From NCBI RefSeq assembly GCF_027066465.1, contig NZ_JAMONU010000144.1, positions 1 through 30,632 on the forward strand: 30,632 bases of DNA, given 5' to 3'. Positions 7,269 to 15,187 of this stretch are shown here, one piece after another. How positions within the stretch are numbered: the stretch's first letter is position 1; every line of letters starts with the position of its first letter. The translations under genes and the position numbers were made by a program. Under the pieces are notes generated by a model. It made no database searches. It was not told the DNA's origin and worked only from the letters and a program-made list of their open reading frames with translations. Source of the stretch: Thermococcus sp. (GTDB lineage Archaea > Methanobacteriota_B > Thermococci > Thermococcales > Thermococcaceae).

Positions 7269-8975
7269 ATGCCAAAGTTCGACGTGTCAAAGCGGGATTT
7301 GGAGAGGCTTGTCGGGAAGGAGTTCACGGTCGAGGAGTGGGAGGACCTCTTCCTCTACGCCAAATGCGAGCTGGACGACGTCTGGGAGGAGAACGGTGAA
7401 ATCTATTTCAAGGCCGACTCCAAGGACACGAACAGGCCCGACCTATGGAGCGCCGAGGGGATAGCCAGACAGATACGCTGGGCGCTCGGTTTCCAGAGGG
7501 GCCTGCCGAAATACGAGGTTGAGAAAAGCGACGTTACCGTTTACGTTGACGAGAGGCTGAAGGATATAAGGCCTTATGGTGTTTACGCAGTCGTTGAGGG
7601 CCTCAAGCTCGACGAAGAGGCTCTCAAGCAGATGATTAACCTCCAGGAGAAGGTGGCTCTGACTTTCGGAAGGAGGAGAAGGGAGGTAGCAATAGGCATC
7701 TTCGACTTCGACAAGGTGAAGCCCCCGATATACTACCGGGCAGGGAAGAAAACCGAGAGGTTTGTCCCGCTCGGCTTCGAGGAGGAGCTTACGCTGGAGG
7801 AAATCCTTGAAAAGCACGAGAAAGGGAAAGAGTACGGTCATCTGATTAAGGACAGGCCCTACTACCCGCTCCTCGTGGACAGCGAGGGTAAGGTCCTATC
7901 GATGCCCCCGATAATCAACTCCAAAACGACCGGAAGGGTGACGACCGAAACGAGGAACGTCTTCGTCGACGTCACCGGCTGGGATTTGAACAAGGTCATG
8001 CTCGCCCTTAACGTCGTCGTTACAGCCCTGGCGGAGCGCGGAGGAAAGATTAGGAGCGTTAAAGTCGTTTATCCCGACTTTGAGATTGAAACGCCCGATT
8101 TAACTCCCAAGTCATTCGAGGTCGAGCTGGACTACATAAGGAAGCTGGCCGGCCTCGAGCTTAGCGACGGCGAAATCAAGGACCTCCTCGAGAGGATGAT
8201 GTACGACGTGACCCTTGAGGACGGTAAAGCAAAGCTCCTCTATCCAGCCTTCCGCGACGACATAATGCACGCCAGGGACGTTCTGGAAGACGTCCTCATC
8301 GCCTACGGCTACAACGAGATTGAGCCCGAGGAGCCTAAGCTTGCCGTTCAGGGCAGGGGCGACAAGTTCGTCGAGTTCGAGGACGCGGTTAGAGAGCTAA
8401 TGGTCGGCTTCGGCCTTCAGGAGGTCATGACCTTCAACCTGACCAACAGGGAGGCCCAATACGACAGAATGAACCTCGAATACGGAAGGGACTACTTCAA
8501 CAACCCGCCGGCTGAACTCGTCGAGATAGAGAACCCGATAAGCCCGAAGTGGTCGGCGCTGAGGAACTGGCTTCTGCCGAGTTTGCTCGACTTCCTGAGC
8601 CAGAACACCCACGAAGAGTACCCGCAGAGGCTCTTCGAGGTCGGCAAAGCGACGCTCATCGACGAGGGCAGGGAAACGAAAACCGTCAGCGAGAGCAAGC
8701 TTACCGTCGTGCTGGCCCAGCCGAGAGTTACCTTCACCGACGCGAAGGAAATCCTTGACAGCGTGATGAGGCATCTCGACTTCGAATACGAGGTTGAGGA
8801 GGTCGAGCATCCGAGCTTCATCCCCGGCAGGGTGGGAAGGATAATCGTAAACGGCCAGACCATCGGCGTAATCGGCGAAATCCACCCATCTGTTTTAGAA
8901 AAGTGGGGAATCGAGATGCCCGTTGCGGGCTTCGAGCTGTTCCTAAGGCCCCTCTACACGGAGCCCTACCTTTAG
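7269..8975 (+). CDS. pheT: Phenylalanyl-tRNA synthetase beta subunit
   Basis: Structural and editing subunit of PheRS, co-transcribed with pheS. At 568 aa it has the shorter archaeal/eukaryotic form: an N-terminal B1 segment, a B3/B4 editing domain in the first ~270 residues, a B5 DNA-binding-like fold around residues 275-350 with its acidic metal site (DDIMHARDVLEDVLIAYGYNEI), and a catalytic-like core to the end. The bacterial EMAPII-type and C-terminal FDX-ACB domains are absent, as expected. The ribosome-binding site GGTGATG overlaps the pheS stop and sits 5 nt before ATG 7269. The stop overlaps the probable convergent 30-codon gene by 4 bp. Confidence 0.96.
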   Translation: MPKFDVSKRDLERLVGKEFTVEEWEDLFLYAKCELDDVWEENGEIYFKADSKDTNRPDLWSAEGIARQIRWALGFQRGLPKYEVEKSDVTVYVDERLKDIRPYGVYAVVEGLKLDEEALKQMINLQEKVALTFGRRRREVAIGIFDFDKVKPPIYYRAGKKTERFVPLGFEEELTLEEILEKHEKGKEYGHLIKDRPYYPLLVDSEGKVLSMPPIINSKTTGRVTTETRNVFVDVTGWDLNKVMLALNVVVTALAERGGKIRSVKVVYPDFEIETPDLTPKSFEVELDYIRKLAGLELSDGEIKDLLERMMYDVTLEDGKAKLLYPAFRDDIMHARDVLEDVLIAYGYNEIEPEEPKLAVQGRGDKFVEFEDAVRELMVGFGLQEVMTFNLTNREAQYDRMNLEYGRDYFNNPPAELVEIENPISPKWSALRNWLLPSLLDFLSQNTHEEYPQRLFEVGKATLIDEGRETKTVSESKLTVVLAQPRVTFTDAKEILDSVMRHLDFEYEVEEVEHPSFIPGRVGRIIVNGQTIGVIGEIHPSVLEKWGIEMPVAGFELFLRPLYTEPYL

Positions 8976-9064
8976 TCCCTCTTTTTCTTCTTCTCAAGGA
9001 GGGCGCACATGAGCTCGAAGTTTGTAACGCTTATGAGCACCTCAACGTCAAAGACTTCCTCCAT
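8972..9064 (-). CDS. Probable 30-aa small protein
   Basis: Reads MEEVFDVEVLISVTNFELM and then a CALLEKKKKRD tail before TAA. I do not recognise it. Support comes from its signals: GGTGAGAGA directly before the ATG, and a minus-strand TATA-like CTTGATAAAG (9096-9105) that would give an ~11-nt leader, the same spacing as well-supported genes in this window. Codons are of local type (GAG, CTC, ATA, AGC). The peptide alternates hydrophobic and polar residues and ends in a basic cluster, so it could be an amphipathic partner of a larger protein or membrane. It is convergent with pheT, overlapping its stop by 4 bp. The main doubt is size. Confidence 0.55.
   Translation of the reverse strand: MEEVFDVEVLISVTNFELMCALLEKKKKRD
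8978..8994 (+). terminator. T-rich terminator after pheT
   Basis: CCCTCTTTTTCTTCTTC directly follows the pheT stop, a U-rich run typical of archaeal termination. It is also the Lys-rich 3' end of the small minus-strand gene, so the same bases may serve both. Confidence 0.5.
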
Positions 9065-9213
9065 TCTCTCACCTCGATTTTAGGTTCTTGTGCCTCTTTA
9101 TCAAGTTTGCTGGAATTTTTTCGTATTTCATTCGAATTTTGAGTTTACAAAAGTCAAGAAACTTGGAGGATTTTCGGGGAAGGCTTTTTATATCTTCGAC
9201 AGGAGCGCCAACC
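9065..9213. promoter_or_regulatory. AT-rich divergent promoter region of truA and the 30-aa gene
   Basis: This 149-bp gap is strikingly AT-rich for the window, especially 9096-9180. On the plus strand TTTTTATATC (9185-9194) is the truA TATA box. On the minus strand CTTGATAAAG (9096-9105) fits the small gene. CAAGTTT (9102-9108) and AAACTTG (9159-9165) form a distant inverted pair of uncertain meaning. Confidence 0.5.
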
Positions 9214-10017
9214 ATGAAGCTGGCTCTCCGCGTGGCCTACGACGGAACGGCATTTTACGGCTTTCAGAGACAGCCCGGAGTGAGGACGGTAGAAGGGGAA
9301 CTCATTCGCGTTCTGACCAAACTAAAAATCATCGAAAGTCCCGAAGAAAACGACTTTAAAGGTGCCTCACGGACGGACCGCGGGGTTTCCGCGTTCTTCA
9401 ACGTGGCTTCGTTTGCCCCCGGTGAGAGGGCGGATCTGGCGAGGCCAGAGGTGTTGAACCATCATCTCCGGGACGTCTGGGTTCTCGGCGTTGCCGAGGT
9501 TTCCGATGACTTCCATCCGAGGTTCTGGGCAAAATCGAAGACCTACCGGTACTATCTCGTTGATGAAGGGTTCAACCGCGAGGAGATGTTTGAATGTGCC
9601 AGGCTCTTTGAGGGAACCCACGACTTCTCGGCCTTCGCGAAGCTCGAACCCGGCAGGAACCCGATTAGGGAGATAAGGCATATCAGCATCGTTCCAAGAC
9701 ACGGCTACTATGTGATTGAAATCACTGGCAAAAGCTTCCTCTGGGAGATGGCGAGGAGAATCGTCAACGCGCTCCGCTTCTGCGGACTCGGTCTCCTTGA
9801 GCAGGAGGACGTTAAAGCAATGCTCTCGGGGACTTACAGGAAGAAGGTCCCGCCCGCTCCTCCTGAGAACCTCATTCTGTGGCACATGGAATATCCAGGC
9901 ATCGACTTCAAAACCGATGAGAAGGGCCTTGCAAAAGCCAAACGCGACCTCTTTGAGCGCTACTCAAGGGCTTTAACAAGGGCTGCGCTTTTTGGGGACT
10001 GCCTCGTTGAGCTTTGA
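9214..10017 (+). CDS. truA: tRNA pseudouridine synthase A
   Basis: Converts uridines at positions 38-40 of the tRNA anticodon arm to pseudouridine. The 267-aa protein has the TruA fold, with the catalytic aspartate at residue 55 in GASRTDRGVSAF, the opening LALRVAYDGTAFYGFQ, and the conserved SFLWEMARRIV segment towards the C-terminus. ATG 9214 lies ~25 bp after the centre of a strong TATA box (9185-9194), so the message may be leaderless, although AGGAG at 9201-9205 also precedes it. The frame is open upstream to 9088 but that part has no TruA similarity. The last 45 bp overlap the end of the convergent helicase gene. Confidence 0.95.
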   Translation: MKLALRVAYDGTAFYGFQRQPGVRTVEGELIRVLTKLKIIESPEENDFKGASRTDRGVSAFFNVASFAPGERADLARPEVLNHHLRDVWVLGVAEVSDDFHPRFWAKSKTYRYYLVDEGFNREEMFECARLFEGTHDFSAFAKLEPGRNPIREIRHISIVPRHGYYVIEITGKSFLWEMARRIVNALRFCGLGLLEQEDVKAMLSGTYRKKVPPAPPENLILWHMEYPGIDFKTDEKGLAKAKRDLFERYSRALTRAALFGDCLVEL

Positions 10018-11358
10018 TTCCCTGTCGTAGTACTTCCCGTAGTACTGCTTTAGGGCTTTCTGCCTCTCGATAAAGTGCGTGTAGAGCAACGGGTCGTCGT
10101 CGGCGACATCAACAATAACTGCTCTCATACCCTTCTTTGGCCGTAGCGCCCTTCCTATGGTCTGTATCGTCATGATGTCGCTCTTTCCACCTCCAGCGAG
10201 AATTATCGCAGAGATTTCTGGAATGTCAACTCCCTCCTTTAGGAGGGTTGAAACTAAAACAGGAATCTCACCTTTCTTGAAGGCCTCGAGAACCTCCCAG
10301 CGGTTCGGACTCTGAGAGCTTAGGAATTCCGCTCTTATGCCCTCCTTTTCGAGCATCTCCTTCAGTATTTTGCCGTGCTCTATGCGCTTTACGTCGATGA
10401 GGACGCGGTGGCCCTTCCTGACGAGCTCTTTGGTCTTTTTCACTATGGCCCTGTTCCTCTCGTCGTTGTTCATGACGACGTCCTCGTATAGCTCCTTGTA
10501 GCGCTCGCTGAAGGATGGCATGGCTGACTCGTAGGTTATTACCTCGAAGCGGGGCTTCGCTAGGAATCCCTCCCTTATTAGGTCCTCGGCCTTTACCTCG
10601 TAGATTATCGGGCCGACGACGGCCTCAATCTTTATTTCCTCACCACGAACACGCCTCCACGGCGTTGCGGAGAGGCCGAAGCGGTAGACCTGGGGGAGGC
10701 TTATTCCCAGCTGGTAGAACTTCTCGGCGGCGGAAGTCCTGTGGCACTCATCGAACATGACTACCGCGTAGTCGTTCTTCAGCTCCTTGGCCCCCCTCGA
10801 CAGAAGAGTCTGTATCATGGCAACGGTGACGTTCCCCTCACTCCATCGGTTGTCGCCAACGATACCGGCTTTGATACCGAGGAGCTCCTCCACCTTTTCG
10901 GCCCACTGATAGAGAAGCTCCTTTGTGTGAACGACTATGAGCGCTGAAAGGTCGAGTTCGTGAACAATCCTCAGACCCACGACTGTTTTTCCGCTTCCAA
11001 CGGGGAGGGCAAGAACACCCATTTTTTCCTTCAGAGCTTTTTTCACCGCCCTGACCTGATACCTTCTCAGCCCGTACCCTTCGTTCCATTCAGAGTTGAG
11101 TTTGACCCCCCTAACCTTTCTCTCATCCTTTACCCTGACCCTGTAGCCACCCTGATTGAGAGCCCTCTTTACCCTGGGAAGCAAACCCACTGGAAAGGTC
11201 TTCTCATACGGGTCGTAGAGGCTCTCGGGTTTCTCCCACTTGCCGTAGTCCTTCTTGTATGTGAGCAAATCGTAGATTTTGAAGTAAACGCTTGGCTCCG
11301 CCTTCTCGACCTTAACCAGTGCTGAACCGTCTGGAATCCTGAGGACAACCATAGGCAT
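9973..11358 (-). CDS. SSL2/XPB-like superfamily 2 helicase
   Basis: A 461-aa superfamily 2 DNA helicase/translocase of the COG1061 (SSL2, XPB-like) group. Motif I is LPVGSGKT with Lys124, motif II is DECH (Asp203), motif III is LSATPWR, and motif VI is TIGRALRP. About 95 N-terminal residues precede the helicase core and may form a damage-recognition-like domain. The Arg-Glu-Asp element that follows motif III in characterised archaeal XPB is not evident: after SATPWRR the sequence is VRGEEIKIE. The usual archaeal partner gene bax1 is not next to it. The frame starts at TTG 11364; I prefer ATG 11358 (ATG 11352 also possible). Its 3' end overlaps truA by 45 bp. Likely a repair or replication translocase, exact role unknown. 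Confidence 0.85.
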   Translation of the reverse strand: MPMVVLRIPDGSALVKVEKAEPSVYFKIYDLLTYKKDYGKWEKPESLYDPYEKTFPVGLLPRVKRALNQGGYRVRVKDERKVRGVKLNSEWNEGYGLRRYQVRAVKKALKEKMGVLALPVGSGKTVVGLRIVHELDLSALIVVHTKELLYQWAEKVEELLGIKAGIVGDNRWSEGNVTVAMIQTLLSRGAKELKNDYAVVMFDECHRTSAAEKFYQLGISLPQVYRFGLSATPWRRVRGEEIKIEAVVGPIIYEVKAEDLIREGFLAKPRFEVITYESAMPSFSERYKELYEDVVMNNDERNRAIVKKTKELVRKGHRVLIDVKRIEHGKILKEMLEKEGIRAEFLSSQSPNRWEVLEAFKKGEIPVLVSTLLKEGVDIPEISAIILAGGGKSDIMTIQTIGRALRPKKGMRAVIVDVADDDPLLYTHFIERQKALKQYYGKYYDRESKLNEAVPKKRSPC

Positions 11359-11387
11359 GGCCAATCAGAGCGGGTCTGGAAAAAGCC

Positions 11388-11394
11388 TTTATAG
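11388..11394. promoter_or_regulatory. Shared symmetric TATA for helicase and ubiD
   Basis: TTTATAG reads as a TATA box on both strands (CTATAAAG on the minus). Its centre is 35 bp before the rightward ATG 11426 and 33 bp before the leftward ATG 11358. The 67-bp gap between these starts shows no second good TATA box, so one TBP site may serve both genes. Confidence 0.55.
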
Positions 11395-11425
11395 ACCTTT
11401 TGGAACAAGGTTCTAAGGTGGTTGT

Positions 11426-12691
11426 ATGCTGGGGGAAATTTTACAAAATTTTGATGACCTGGTTGTCATAAGGAAGGAGGTCAAAAAGGAGCTTGAAATC
11501 ACCAAGTACCTCCTGAAATACAGAGACAGGCCCGTTCTCTTTGAAAGCGTTGACGGCTGGAAGGTCGCTGGAAACATCTGGAGCACCCGGGAGAGGATAG
11601 CCAAGTTCCTGAACACCGATAAGAGCGGCTTGATTCATCTGATAGCCGGGGCAATGGAAAATCCCGTTCCGTGCAAAACCGTCGAAACGGCTCCTTTTTT
11701 GGAAAACTCGACGAATGATTTCTCTCTCCTTGAACTGCCGGTTCCAAAGTACTATCCCAAGGACGGCGGACCCTACTTTACCTCGGCGATGGTCATCGCA
11801 AAGGACGATAACGGCTTCGTCAACATGTCATTCCACAGAATGATGGTTCGAGACGAGAAGACAGCCGCGATAAGGCTCGTCCCGAGGCACCTCTACGCGA
11901 TGTGGAAGGACAGGGCCGAGCACGGGGAGGAGCTGGACGTTAGAATCGTCGTGGGAAATCCAATTCACCTGCTCCTCGCTGGAGCTACGAGCACAGCCTA
12001 CGGAATCAGTGAGCTTGAGATAGCATCGAAGCTGAGCGAGCTCGCCTTTGGAAAGCCGGTTGAAGTTATTGAGCTGGGCGGGATTCCCGTGCCGGTCGAG
12101 AGCGAGTTCGTCTTCGAGGCGAAGATAACACCAGAGCTGGTCGATGAGGGGCCGTTCGTGGACATAACGGGAACCTACGACTACGTGAGGAAGCAACCGC
12201 TGGTCGTCTTTGAGAGGATGTACCACGTTGATGAGCCTATTTTCCACGCCCTCCTGCCAGGTGGCTACGAGCACTTCATGCTCATGGGTCTTCCAAAGGA
12301 GCCTCAAATATACGCGAGCGTCAAGCGCGTGGTTCCAAAGGTTCACGGGGTGAGGCTGACGGAAGGAGGTGCCATGTGGCTCCACGCCGTCGTTTCGATA
12401 ACCAAACAGCACGACGGCGACGGCAAGAACGCGATTTTGGCGGCTTTCGCCGGCCACCCGAGCCTTAAACATGTGGTCGTCGTTGACGAGGACATAGACA
12501 TCTACGATGACCGCGACGTGGAGTGGGCGGTGGCGACACGTTTCCAGGCTGACAGGGACCTCGTGATAATCCCCAACGCCCGCGGCAGCTCCCTCGACCC
12601 TTCCGCTGAGAAGAGCTTAACCGCCAAGTGGGGCATCGACGCGACGAAACCCCTCGACAGAAAGGAAGAATTCGAGAGGGCTAAGCTTTAA
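11426..12691 (+). CDS. UbiD-family decarboxylase, probable trans-anhydromevalonate-5-phosphate decarboxylase
   Basis: UbiD enzymes decarboxylate unsaturated acids using prenylated FMN. This 421-aa protein has UbiD landmarks: NMSFHRMMVRDEKTAAIRLVPRH (metal and prFMN phosphate region, about residues 133-155), the ESEFVFEAKI then DEGPFVDITGTYDYVR segment (about residues 228-253), and the C-terminal TRFQADRDLVIIPNARGS stretch. Most archaea have a modified mevalonate pathway in which a UbiD-family enzyme decarboxylates trans-anhydromevalonate 5-phosphate to isopentenyl phosphate; length and archaeal context fit that role, though specificity cannot be proven from sequence. ATG 11426 follows AAGGTGG. 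The end overlaps the convergent membrane-protein gene by 11 bp. Confidence 0.85.
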   Translation: MLGEILQNFDDLVVIRKEVKKELEITKYLLKYRDRPVLFESVDGWKVAGNIWSTRERIAKFLNTDKSGLIHLIAGAMENPVPCKTVETAPFLENSTNDFSLLELPVPKYYPKDGGPYFTSAMVIAKDDNGFVNMSFHRMMVRDEKTAAIRLVPRHLYAMWKDRAEHGEELDVRIVVGNPIHLLLAGATSTAYGISELEIASKLSELAFGKPVEVIELGGIPVPVESEFVFEAKITPELVDEGPFVDITGTYDYVRKQPLVVFERMYHVDEPIFHALLPGGYEHFMLMGLPKEPQIYASVKRVVPKVHGVRLTEGGAMWLHAVVSITKQHDGDGKNAILAAFAGHPSLKHVVVVDEDIDIYDDRDVEWAVATRFQADRDLVIIPNARGSSLDPSAEKSLTAKWGIDATKPLDRKEEFERAKL

Positions 12692-13271
12692 CCCCCTCCG
12701 CTTTTTTCACCATCTTGCCCTCCAGCAGGTCTATTATCTCCACCTTCTCGTAGAGGTACCAGAGGGCGAGGAAGCTGAGCCCCGTCGAGAGGAACGGGTT
12801 GATTGGGTAGAGCGGGCTGAGGGCGATGAAGACGGCGTAGCCGAGCAGGAACGCAGAGAGCGAGTAGAGAACCTTACCCGTCCCGAGCCTGTAGGCCGCG
12901 TAGAGGCCGGCAATCGCTATCGGGACCTCCCAGGGGACGAGTATGAACTTGTCCCAGAGGTGCCAGCCGAGCCTTGGAAAGCCGTACCAGACGCCGTTCG
13001 GGAGGAAGGGAATCCTTCCTGTGAAGAAGTCCGCGAGCAGGTGCAGGCCGTTGCCCAGAACTCCGAGCGGACCGAAGGGGAGCATGTAGATGAACGAGAC
13101 GAAGCCGTGGTTGAAGAAGATCCTCGTGAAATCGCCGGTGGTGAGGAGCATCTGAATGAAGCTGTAATCCGGTGCGGAGTTTGCTATGACGAACAGCCCG
13201 AGGAGCTTCCTGTTCCAGCCCCTCCAGGTCCCTATGAGGTAGGCAACGAAGATGTGCATTGGGAGTAGCAT
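12681..13271 (-). CDS. YdjM/DUF457-like membrane protein
   Basis: A 196-aa polytopic membrane protein resembling the membrane-bound metal-dependent hydrolase-like family (YdjM, DUF457). It starts with MLLPMHIFVAYLIG and carries family-like His/Asp spots: MHIFVAY, SAPDYSF, FNHGF and GLHLLADFFTG. There are about five hydrophobic segments, the last near residues 158-176, followed by a charged tail. The enzymatic activity of this family is not established. ATG 13271 follows GAGGTGTTCGA. A TATA-like TTTTTAGG at 13305-13312 on the minus strand gives a ~13-nt leader. It appears to be a single gene. Family assignment is moderate because it rests on short motifs. Confidence 0.65.
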   Translation of the reverse strand: MLLPMHIFVAYLIGTWRGWNRKLLGLFVIANSAPDYSFIQMLLTTGDFTRIFFNHGFVSFIYMLPFGPLGVLGNGLHLLADFFTGRIPFLPNGVWYGFPRLGWHLWDKFILVPWEVPIAIAGLYAAYRLGTGKVLYSLSAFLLGYAVFIALSPLYPINPFLSTGLSFLALWYLYEKVEIIDLLEGKMVKKAEGVKA

Positions 13272-13345
13272 TCGAACACCTCAGAATCCTTCGAAAATAA
13301 AACCTAAAAAGTTTTCTGAACAAAATTGAGAAGTTGAAAAGTGAA

Positions 13346-14263
13346 CTACTCAACGAGTTTAAGAAAGATTTCCTCGAGGCTTGGCTCCTTCACCTGCATG
13401 GTTAGGATTTTTGCACCCTGTGAGGCCACGTAGTCGTGAAGTTCCTCGCGAATATCTTCAGGAGCAACGACACGGTACTTCCTCTCGCCGAGTGGCGTGA
13501 CGTTCCACGCTGTGGAACTCCAGTCCACGGGCCTGTTAGTCTCGATGATAATCGTGTAACCTGCCTTTCTCAGGAACTCCCGCTTGATGTTTTCGATGCT
13601 GTCCTCCAGAACGAGCCTGCCCTTTACTATAACTCCGACGGTGTCGCATATCTCCTCAACGTGGGCCAGGATATGGCTTGAGAAGAAGACCGTCTTTCCG
13701 GCTTTTTTCTGCTCCCTGATAATCTCCTTGAATTCGGCGATGCCCTTGGGGTCGAGGCCGGTCATTGGCTCGTCGAGGATTAAAAGCTCGGGGTCGTTTA
13801 TCAAAGCCTGGGCGAGGAGCAATCTTTGACGCATTCCCTTCGAGAACTTGCCGACCTTCTTGTTCCTGACCTCCCAGAGGTTAACGAGCTTCAAAAGCTC
13901 CTCTGCTCTTTTTTCCCGCTCCTCCTTCGGAATCTTGAAGGCCTTACCGATTATGTTGAGGGTCTGTAGTGGTGTTAGAAACTCCCACAGGGTGGCGTGC
14001 TCCGGCATGTAGCCGATTCTGGCTTTGGCTTTAACGAGATTGCTCTCGTTGAACGTTCCGTCCCTGAAGACCTCCTCGCCGAAGAGTGCTATTCTACCCT
14101 CCTGAGGAAGAACGAGACCGAGCAGACTCAGGATTGTCGTGCTCTTACCGGCGCCGTTTGGTCCAAGGAAGCCGTAGATAACGCCGTTGGGGACGCTTAG
14201 ATTCAGACCGTCCAGGGCTTTGGTGTCCTTGTAAACCTTGACCAGGTTCTCGACGGTAATCAT
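13346..14263 (-). CDS. ABC transporter ATP-binding protein
   Basis: The 305-aa ATPase of an ABC-2-type exporter. Walker A is GPNGAGKST (Lys40), the signature is FSKGMRQRL, Walker B is LLILDEPMTGLDP and the H-loop is FFSSHILAHVEE. The ~90-residue C-terminal extension with a beta-rich end is usual for CcmA/NatA-like ATPases. ATG 14263 is preferred because GAGGTGATGGTT precedes it; ATG 14269 and GTG 14272 are also in frame. The permease stop codon overlaps this ribosome-binding region, so translation of the two is probably coupled. The substrate is unknown; the absence of a binding-protein gene supports export. Confidence 0.93.
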   Translation of the reverse strand: MITVENLVKVYKDTKALDGLNLSVPNGVIYGFLGPNGAGKSTTILSLLGLVLPQEGRIALFGEEVFRDGTFNESNLVKAKARIGYMPEHATLWEFLTPLQTLNIIGKAFKIPKEEREKRAEELLKLVNLWEVRNKKVGKFSKGMRQRLLLAQALINDPELLILDEPMTGLDPKGIAEFKEIIREQKKAGKTVFFSSHILAHVEEICDTVGVIVKGRLVLEDSIENIKREFLRKAGYTIIIETNRPVDWSSTAWNVTPLGERKYRVVAPEDIREELHDYVASQGAKILTMQVKEPSLEEIFLKLVE

Positions 14264-14268
14264 AACCA

Positions 14269-15123
14269 TCACCTCAGGTCAACCCTTTTGAACCTCAGAG
14301 CGGCCAGTCCGAGGTATACGAAGGGCATTCCCACCAGCAGGACGACGTTCACAACGGTTTTCTTCAGAGCATGGCCCAGGCCCACGTAGACGGGTCCGTA
14401 CACCCCCTCCGTAATGTTCTGAATTTCCATTGTGTTGTCAAGTATCACGTTGAACTGGGCGTTTGGTGCGAAAAAGAGGTATCTTGTGTAGTATTCGTCT
14501 TTGATGTGGGTGTATGAGTTCGTGTCGGAGTAGCTGGTTGCAGAAACGGCCTTGTACTGGACGTACCCGGGAAGGACGAGGTACAGCAGGAAGAAGACGA
14601 GGAGGGCAACCCCAAACGCCGTTCCCGAGGAGCGCAGTGACAGGCTCATGAGGTAGCCGATTGTTATGAACCCGACCAAAACGAAGCCCAAGAGAACGTT
14701 CAGGATAACGACGTCGGAGTAAACTGGCCCCACGTTTATTCCCACCCACTTCAGGCCTATCAGCGTAACGGCCGTCATGATGAAGACTATAAGCATGAAA
14801 ATTGCAAAGTTTGCCCCGAATTTTCCAAGGAGGTACTCTATCCGTTTTATCGGCTTGCTCAGTGCTATTCTTATCGTTCCATCTTCCATCTCCTTCAAAA
14901 AGGCTCCAGCTCCGAGAACTATCGCCATTATTCCCAGGAAGAACAGGGAAACCTGGGTTGTGTAGGAGATTATGAGCGATATCACGCTCTTTTCCGTAAT
15001 CCCGGTCTGTTGCTTCATCGAATAGAACATTGGAAGGTAGAGTATTATGACGATTGCCACGAGCGCCCAGATTTTCTTCGTTCTTATGCCCTTCTCCAGC
15101 TCAAGCTCGAAGCCCCATCGCAT
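14269..15123 (-). CDS. ABC-2 type permease
   Basis: The 284-aa membrane partner of the ATPase that follows it. It has about six hydrophobic segments: residues ~20-35, 52-74, 103-126, 138-162, 169-188 and ~255-272. A longer outer loop with an N-glycosylation site (ENITEG-like, NITEG) lies between the last two. The cytoplasmic coupling region FLKEMEDGTIRIALSKPIKRIEYLLGK matches the conserved ABC-2 segment (EDGTI..L..PI.R). ATG 15123 follows GAGGTGA, and a minus-strand TATA (ATTTTTATAC, 15154-15163) gives a ~10-nt leader. It is the first gene of the two-gene exporter unit. Confidence 0.9.
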   Translation of the reverse strand: MRWGFELELEKGIRTKKIWALVAIVIILYLPMFYSMKQQTGITEKSVISLIISYTTQVSLFFLGIMAIVLGAGAFLKEMEDGTIRIALSKPIKRIEYLLGKFGANFAIFMLIVFIMTAVTLIGLKWVGINVGPVYSDVVILNVLLGFVLVGFITIGYLMSLSLRSSGTAFGVALLVFFLLYLVLPGYVQYKAVSATSYSDTNSYTHIKDEYYTRYLFFAPNAQFNVILDNTMEIQNITEGVYGPVYVGLGHALKKTVVNVVLLVGMPFVYLGLAALRFKRVDLR

Positions 15124-15153
15124 GGTCTCACCTCAGAAACACTAACACAAAGA

Positions 15154-15163
15154 GTATAAAAAT
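15154..15163 (-). promoter_or_regulatory. TATA element for the ABC exporter
   Basis: ATTTTTATAC on the minus strand is centred ~25 bp before an inferred start near 15133, with the GAGGTGA ribosome-binding site inside the short leader. Confidence 0.6.
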
Positions 15164-15187
15164 TTTGTTAATATTGTAGGAATGAAA

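Noticed and set aside
9009..9083. A short plus-strand frame behind pheT starting ATGAGCTCGAAG, preceded by AAGGAGGG.
   Set aside because: Its Ser/Thr-rich product looks like a shadow of the minus-strand 30-codon frame, it has no TATA box at the right distance, and the purine-rich run is simply the reverse of the Lys/Glu codons.
10029..10046. AGTACT-N6-AGTACT hairpin just after the truA stop as a terminator.
   Set aside because: It encodes Tyr-Tyr-Gly-Lys-Tyr-Tyr in the helicase on the other strand, no strong U-run follows directly, and archaeal terminators do not need hairpins.
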